This document shows, in pieces, positions 29,927 to 34,240 of a stretch of DNA of 34,240 nt. This stretch comes from an uncultured Candidatus Melainabacteria bacterium. Its GTDB lineage: Bacteria > Cyanobacteriota > Vampirovibrionia > Gastranaerophilales > Gastranaerophilaceae. The stretch's first letter is position 1; the number at the start of each line of letters is the position of its first letter. A model generated the notes under the pieces. The model was not told the DNA's origin. It ran no database searches and saw only the letters and a program-made list of their open reading frames with translations. Position numbers and translations under genes: made by a program. The stretch is from positions 1 to 34,240 of the forward strand of contig CAKVIN010000023.1 of assembly GCA_934754425.1 (NCBI GenBank). The letters are read 5' to 3'.

Positions 29927-31981
29927 ATGAATATCAATTTAATGTCAAAAAATACCATAGGTATTGACAACCAACAAAATAAATTGCAAAAGAAGCAATT
30001 AAATTATTTAAATAATAAGTGGGGTGTGTCTTCGACGAGTCAGGGAATTTCTTTTAAGAAGAAAGGTGTTCCAGAGATAGCATCCAGAATAATAGATAAA
30101 ACATCAAAACGTGCCACTGAGGATAAGAGTATTAAAGAAAAGATACTAGCCAGTGGCCGTTTTGGTAAAATGCTGAATTTTATTTTAGAAAATGAAGTAT
30201 TAACTCAGGCTGGTATTACGTTTTTAATTGGTTGGGCTTTAAGAGTTCCAACAATTATGTCATTACCTGAATGGTTGGGTGGTAAACATAAAGAAGATAA
30301 AGCTTTAGCAGCAGCTCATTCCGGTTCATCTGTTACAATTGGTGTGTTGTCAGCTTGTTTGTTAACATTACCTATTAATAGAGGTACTCGTTATGTAAAA
30401 GAAGCTTTATATAAAAATTTGAATCCAAAAATTATGAAAGAAAGACATCCTCAACTAGACATAAATTCTATGAAGGATAAAACAGGCAAGTTACTAGATA
30501 AGTCTTTCTGGAAAAATGCTGATGGTAAAGCATTTTATGAAGATGTTAAGACACCTATGACAATGTCTAGACCAAAATTCTTATCTGAAATAGCAGATAG
30601 TACATATAAGTCTCGTGGAATTGATATTGATATGTCAGCAAACAAGGGTAAAAACTTATATGAATATACTACTAAAAAAGGTACAAAACTTGTTGATGAA
30701 CTTGGGTTGGATGATTTATGTATTGCAATAAAAGATGAAGGAATGGGAACAACTGTTAAAGGCTTAAGTGATACTAATTTCTTTTCTCTAAAATATATTG
30801 ATAAAGATTATTTACTTGAAACTTTAAGAAAATCTAAATCAGGAATTGATGAGTCAACAGTAGTTAAAGATAATAAAGTACTTCATCCAAAAAATTGGAA
30901 AATGAAGAATGGTGAAAATGCTAATGTAGATTTATACTTGTCAGATTTTAGAGAAACTGCGGAAGGTACTCCTGTATATACTGGTAAAAAGAGACTTGAA
31001 GCAAATGGTATTCAAAAATATATAGCATATCAAAGAAATGGCGAAAATGGTGGCTTAGGTACAGAAATAACAAATGAAATGTTAAAGGCTGACGCTAAGA
31101 ACGACACTCAAGATAAAACAATAGGTTGGTTAGTTGATATAGTAACAAGAATTCCTATGGGATTGTTAACAGTTGCAATGATACCAAGTATATTGAATCT
31201 GTTTGATTTGAAAAAGGGTTCCGATAAAAATATTCAAAAAGAAGTGGCTATAGCAAAAGAACAAAATGTTGATAATATAGCAAATAAAAAATTAAATGAA
31301 GCTGAAAATTCTAAAAATGTAGAGAACAAAAATGTAACTGTTCAATCTAATGCTCCAACTTTTAAAGGAAAAGGAAATTCTAAAAATAGTTTTAATTTTA
31401 TAGATAAATTTTTAGGTAAAAATTATAGTTTTAAAATGTTAAACAGTGAAAAAGTTCGTAATAGTGCTGAGAATTTTAGAAAAACTTTTAAAATGGATAT
31501 GACACAAGTTATGACTATTTTGGGTTCCTTTTTAACAAGTGGTTCTTATATTGTAGGTACATTAACAAATGATAAATTAGATAAGGATAGAAGAAAAACA
31601 CTGGCAATTAACCAATTTTTAGGTTTTCTTATCCCAACATTTCTAGGTGTAGCAGTTAATAAAAAACTTGATAATAAAGTAAAAGGATATACATACGATT
31701 TTGTAAACCAACAAATTCAAAAAATTAAATTAATGGAAGCTAATGGTAAAATAGAAAGTAAAAATGCTGAAAAATTAATTGATAATGTAATCAAAGCCAA
31801 AAAAGGTATTCCGGTATTAGCTAAATTAACAGTATTTGCAATGATTTATCGTTATTTAACTCCTGTAGCTATTACACCAATTGCTAACTGGATGGGAGAT
31901 CATATGAATGATTTTATGGTGAAAAAAAATGCCAATAAAAATAATGAAAAAAATTTAAATGACACTAAAAAAGTAGCGTAA
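29927..31981 (+). CDS. Large membrane-associated hypothetical protein
   Basis: A 684-residue protein of unknown function without signal peptide. Hydrophobic segments occur near residues 90-110 (QAGITFLIGWALRVPTIMSL) and 130-150 (VTIGVLSACLLTLPI), around 405-425 (IPMGLLTVAMIPSILNLF), and in the C-terminal part (MTILGSFLTSGSYIVGTL, FLGFLIPTFLGVAV, LAKLTVFAMIYRYLTPVAIT). A soluble Lys-rich region lies between, and the tail is Asn/Lys-rich. The N-terminus has GISFKKKG and the middle has PTFKGKG, short sequences like TNFSG in another protein here. GGAAGAAAG precedes the ATG; an upstream TTG overlaps it. A strong terminator follows. Confidence 0.65.
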   Translation: MNINLMSKNTIGIDNQQNKLQKKQLNYLNNKWGVSSTSQGISFKKKGVPEIASRIIDKTSKRATEDKSIKEKILASGRFGKMLNFILENEVLTQAGITFLIGWALRVPTIMSLPEWLGGKHKEDKALAAAHSGSSVTIGVLSACLLTLPINRGTRYVKEALYKNLNPKIMKERHPQLDINSMKDKTGKLLDKSFWKNADGKAFYEDVKTPMTMSRPKFLSEIADSTYKSRGIDIDMSANKGKNLYEYTTKKGTKLVDELGLDDLCIAIKDEGMGTTVKGLSDTNFFSLKYIDKDYLLETLRKSKSGIDESTVVKDNKVLHPKNWKMKNGENANVDLYLSDFRETAEGTPVYTGKKRLEANGIQKYIAYQRNGENGGLGTEITNEMLKADAKNDTQDKTIGWLVDIVTRIPMGLLTVAMIPSILNLFDLKKGSDKNIQKEVAIAKEQNVDNIANKKLNEAENSKNVENKNVTVQSNAPTFKGKGNSKNSFNFIDKFLGKNYSFKMLNSEKVRNSAENFRKTFKMDMTQVMTILGSFLTSGSYIVGTLTNDKLDKDRRKTLAINQFLGFLIPTFLGVAVNKKLDNKVKGYTYDFVNQQIQKIKLMEANGKIESKNAEKLIDNVIKAKKGIPVLAKLTVFAMIYRYLTPVAITPIANWMGDHMNDFMVKKNANKNNEKNLNDTKKVA

Positions 31982-31997
31982 AAATGTTATAATATAT

Positions 31998-32039
31998 AAA
32001 AAAATAAACTGTACAATAATTAGTGCAGTTTATTTTTTT
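31998..32039 (+). terminator. Terminator after the 684-residue gene
   Basis: AAAAAAATAAACTG (31998-32011) pairs with CAGTTTATTTTTTT (32026-32039) over 14 bp around a 14-base loop. The right arm provides the T-run. Confidence 0.88.
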
Positions 32040-32107
32040 ATTAAAAATCTTTTTTCTAATAATTCATAATAAGAATAATTTTGAATAATTCAAATTTATT
32101 TTTATTA

Positions 32108-32113
32108 TATAAT
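32108..32113 (+). promoter_or_regulatory. -10 box placed for a leaderless birA transcript
   Basis: A perfect TATAAT ends exactly six bases before the birA ATG (32120). There is no Shine-Dalgarno. A further in-frame ATG upstream at 32081 would put the -10 box inside the gene and add residues that the family does not have. Confidence 0.55.
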
Positions 32114-32119
32114 TTTCTT

Positions 32120-32839
32120 ATGGAATTTTGTTATTTAGAAGAGATTGATTCTACAAATAAATATGCTAAAGAAAATATTAAATATTTGTCTGATATGACT
32201 GTTGTTTATACTTATAATCAGACAAATGGGCGGGGACGATTAGACAGAAAATGGGATAATACGGGAGCTGATAATATCTATGCTTCTATTGTTTTGAAGC
32301 CTTCTTCTGTAATGAAAGAAGTTTATTCAAATTTAACCCAATATTTGTGCGTCGTTTTAGCAAAAACTTTTGAAGAATATAATGTTGTTCCAAAAATAAA
32401 ATGGCCAAATGATATTCAAATTAACGGTAAAAAAATCTCTGGAATTTTAGCGGAAGGTGTTATTGAAGCCGGAAAATTGGAAGGTTTAGTCTTAGGATTT
32501 GGTGTAAATCTTAATTCAAAGATAGAAAACTTATCTATTATTAATCAGCCTGCAACATCTTTAGATGTTGAAACAGGGGAATTTATAGATAAGAAAATTT
32601 TCTTAAAAAAACTTTTAGATAAATTTTGTTTGATGTATGATAGATTTATAGAGGAAGGCTTTATTTTAATAAAAAATGATTATGTAAATAGAGCCGGATT
32701 TCTTGATAAAGATATTAAAGTTAAGGTTTTTGATAAAGAAATCTGTGGAAGAGCAATTGGTTTAACAGAAGATGGAGCCTTAAAATTAATTGACAAAGAT
32801 AATAAAGAACACGTACTTTTAATAGGAGATATTTTATGA
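32120..32839 (+). CDS. birA: Biotin-[acetyl-CoA-carboxylase] ligase
   Basis: A 239-residue monofunctional biotin protein ligase that attaches biotin, through biotinyl-AMP, to a lysine of a carrier domain. It begins at the catalytic core (CYLEEIDSTNKYAKE), so the N-terminal HTH repressor domain of E. coli BirA is absent. Biotinyl-AMP motif GRGR is at 37-40, followed by KIKWPNDIQINGKKISGILA (near residue 95), GFGVNLN, and a short C-terminal SH3-like domain (EICGRAIGLTEDGALKLI). It overlaps oadG by 4 bp, tying the biotinylation enzyme to the biotin-dependent decarboxylase. Confidence 0.93.
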   Translation: MEFCYLEEIDSTNKYAKENIKYLSDMTVVYTYNQTNGRGRLDRKWDNTGADNIYASIVLKPSSVMKEVYSNLTQYLCVVLAKTFEEYNVVPKIKWPNDIQINGKKISGILAEGVIEAGKLEGLVLGFGVNLNSKIENLSIINQPATSLDVETGEFIDKKIFLKKLLDKFCLMYDRFIEEGFILIKNDYVNRAGFLDKDIKVKVFDKEICGRAIGLTEDGALKLIDKDNKEHVLLIGDIL

Positions 32840-33072
32840 ATGAATTATTTGCACAAGGTATTGCCGTAATGTGCATTGGTATGGGAACAGTTCTTGCATT
32901 TTTATGCATAACTATTCTTTCAATGTTTACTATGTCAGCAGTTGTAAGAAAATTGAATACAATTTTTCCGGAAGTTATTCCACAACCGGCTGGTGGTAGA
33001 GCAAAAAAATCTTCTGCTTCAGATGATGCAGATATTGCTGTAGCTGTTTTAGCGGCTTTGTTTAAGAAATAA
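32836..33072 (+). CDS. oadG: OadG-family decarboxylase gamma subunit
   Basis: A 78-residue protein with one membrane helix (GIAVMCIGMGTVLAFLCITI, about residues 8-27), then SMFTMSAVVRKLN and a flexible Pro/Gly/Lys-rich stretch (PQPAGGRAKKSS), ending in DIAVAVLAALFKK. This matches the gamma subunit of Na+-pumping oxaloacetate or methylmalonyl-CoA decarboxylase, which anchors and assembles the complex. It overlaps birA (ATGA) and is followed, after a repeat, by the alpha subunit gene. A beta (sodium pump) gene is not in the window but may lie beyond its end. Confidence 0.85.
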   Translation: MNELFAQGIAVMCIGMGTVLAFLCITILSMFTMSAVVRKLNTIFPEVIPQPAGGRAKKSSASDDADIAVAVLAALFKK

Positions 33073-33077
33073 ATTTA

Positions 33078-33163
33078 AGTGAATAGTGATTTGTGAGTTG
33101 TGAATAATCTCATTTACTATAAATAATCTAAAAATTCTTACTGTTCACTATTCAATCTTCACT
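33078..33163. repeat. Imperfect palindromic repeat of GTGA-rich type, copy 2
   Basis: It starts AGTGAATAGTGATTTGTGAG and ends with CTGTTCACTATTCAATCTTC and ACT; the ends form an imperfect inverted repeat. It is related to the element at 12324-12397 and, like it, lies inside an operon (oadG-oadA). Confidence 0.65.
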
Positions 33164-33188
33164 GTAATAAAAAAGAAAGGGTATAAAA

Positions 33189-34240
33189 ATGACAAAACTA
33201 ATTAAAGTTATGGATACATCATTCCGTGACGGTTTTCAATCAATTTACGGCGCAAAGGTTTTAGTTGAAGATTTTATTCCAGCGCTTCAAGCAGCTGTAA
33301 ATGCAGGTTTGAAACACTTTGAAACAGCAGGTGGTGCTAGATTTCAAGCTCCAATATTTTTCTGTAATGAAAATGCTTTTGAAACTATGGATAAAATTAG
33401 AGCAGCTGTTGGTCCTGATGTTAAACTACAATCTTTAGCAAGAGGTGTTAATGTTGTAGGTCTTAACTCACAACCACGTGATATTATTGACTTGCACGCA
33501 AAAATGTTTGCAAAACACGGTGTTAACGTAGTTAGAAACTTTGATGCTTTAAACGATGTAAACAACTTAGTTGATTCTGCAAACTCTATTAAAAAATATG
33601 GTATGCAACACGAAGTTACAATTACAATGATGGAACTTCCTTATGGTTGTGAAGGTGCTCACGACGTTGCATTCTACGAAAGAGTATTAAGAAATATCTT
33701 AGATTCAGGATTACCTTTTGATAGCTTGGCATTCAAAGATGCTTCTGGTACATCTCATCCAAGAAAAGTTTATGAAACAGTTAAAATGGCTCGTGAATTA
33801 TTGGGTCAAGATGCTCATATCAGATTCCACTCTCACGAAACAGCAGGTACCGGTTTAGCTGCATATTTAGCTGCTCTTGATGGTGGTGCTGATGGTATCG
33901 ACTTAGCTATGAAACCTGTTTCTGGTGGTACAGGTCAACCTGATATTATTTCTATGTGGCATGCTTTGCGTGGTACTGAATATGATTTAGGTGTTGATAT
34001 TAAGAAAATCATGGAAACAGAAGAAATCTTCAAAGAATGTATGAAAGATTATCCAATCTCTCCAATTTCTTTGGCTGTAAACCCAATTCTTATTCAAGCT
34101 CCACTTCCAGGTGGTGCAACAGCTACAACTGTTAACCAATTAAAAGATATGGGTATGTTAGATAAATTCCCTAAACTTATTGCTAACATGAAAGAAGTTG
34201 TTGAAAGAGGCGGTTTTGCTACATCTGTAACTCCTGTTTC
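33189..34240 (+). CDS. oadA: Oxaloacetate decarboxylase / pyruvate carboxylase subunit B alpha chain, partial
   Basis: The first 350 codons of a carboxyltransferase; the 3' end lies outside the window. MTKLIKVMDTSFRDGFQS is the barrel start, DTSFRD replacing the common DTTLRD. The metal and catalytic residues are visible in LAFKDASGT (Lys) and IRFHSHETAGTG (His-x-His). KPVSGGTGQPDI is a conserved loop. Family members move CO2 between a 2-oxoacid and biotin, with a C-terminal biotin carrier or a separate one. AAAGG precedes the ATG. Codons are of the highly expressed type. It follows birA and oadG. Confidence 0.9.
   Translation, partial: MTKLIKVMDTSFRDGFQSIYGAKVLVEDFIPALQAAVNAGLKHFETAGGARFQAPIFFCNENAFETMDKIRAAVGPDVKLQSLARGVNVVGLNSQPRDIIDLHAKMFAKHGVNVVRNFDALNDVNNLVDSANSIKKYGMQHEVTITMMELPYGCEGAHDVAFYERVLRNILDSGLPFDSLAFKDASGTSHPRKVYETVKMARELLGQDAHIRFHSHETAGTGLAAYLAALDGGADGIDLAMKPVSGGTGQPDIISMWHALRGTEYDLGVDIKKIMETEEIFKECMKDYPISPISLAVNPILIQAPLPGGATATTVNQLKDMGMLDKFPKLIANMKEVVERGGFATSVTPV

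Overview
The window (about one third G+C by eye) is a bacterial chromosomal segment of mostly housekeeping genes. Gut-associated Melainabacteria/Vampirovibrionia (Gastranaerophilales, the non-photosynthetic sister group of Cyanobacteria) are the best guess. The clues are the prepilin N-terminus (MGFTLAEVLITLSIIGIVAA), short flagellins, an obligate-anaerobe 2-oxoacid:ferredoxin oxidoreductase, an Oad-type decarboxylase and several lineage-restricted hypothetical proteins. This placement is inference; no rRNA gene is present.

Layout. 1-2350: tRNA-Trp, secE, nusG, rplK, rplA, with an L1-type rRNA-mimic hairpin in front of both rplK and rplA, and a strong terminator. 2350-4690: a 96-bp repeat array, a prepilin-like gene divergent from an XRE regulator, a parvulin and more repeat sequence. 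4686-8690: M24 aminopeptidase, SpoU methyltransferase, a degenerate PurD-like ATP-grasp protein and a ribbon-helix-helix regulator. 8689-12604 (minus): alanine racemase and a four-subunit 2-oxoacid:ferredoxin oxidoreductase. 12659-14692: two tandem flagellins whose leaders share a CsrA-site-like hairpin. 14701-18983 (mostly minus): repeats, class II aldolase, UppS, an M14 amidase-like peptidase and an M16 protein lacking its zinc motif. 19070-27481 (mostly plus): a 990-residue acidic protein, a HEAT-repeat protein, QueC, DUF366, SPOR, a winged-helix protein and a DUF262-like protein. 27452-34240: a CNT nucleoside transporter, secreted and membrane proteins of unknown function, and a biotin ligase-oadG-oadA cluster cut by the window end.

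Working together: secE-nusG-rplKA are translation and secretion core genes with likely L1 feedback. The ferredoxin oxidoreductase links 2-oxoacid oxidation to reduced ferredoxin. BirA probably biotinylates the carrier that serves OadA, and OadG probably anchors that complex in the membrane. Alr, UppS and the M14 peptidase all touch peptidoglycan.

The least explained items are the 990-residue protein (HerA-like N-terminal region without a Walker A motif, a roughly 500-residue acidic tract and a PcrA/UvrD-like C-terminal domain); the winged-helix/DUF262-like pair with an altered DGQQR motif; the paired L1 sites; the CsrA-like flagellin leaders; several -10 boxes placed so that the mRNA would be leaderless; and two intergenic repeat families whose ends coincide with the TAG stop codons of three unrelated genes. 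All coordinates and motifs were read by eye and no database search was run.
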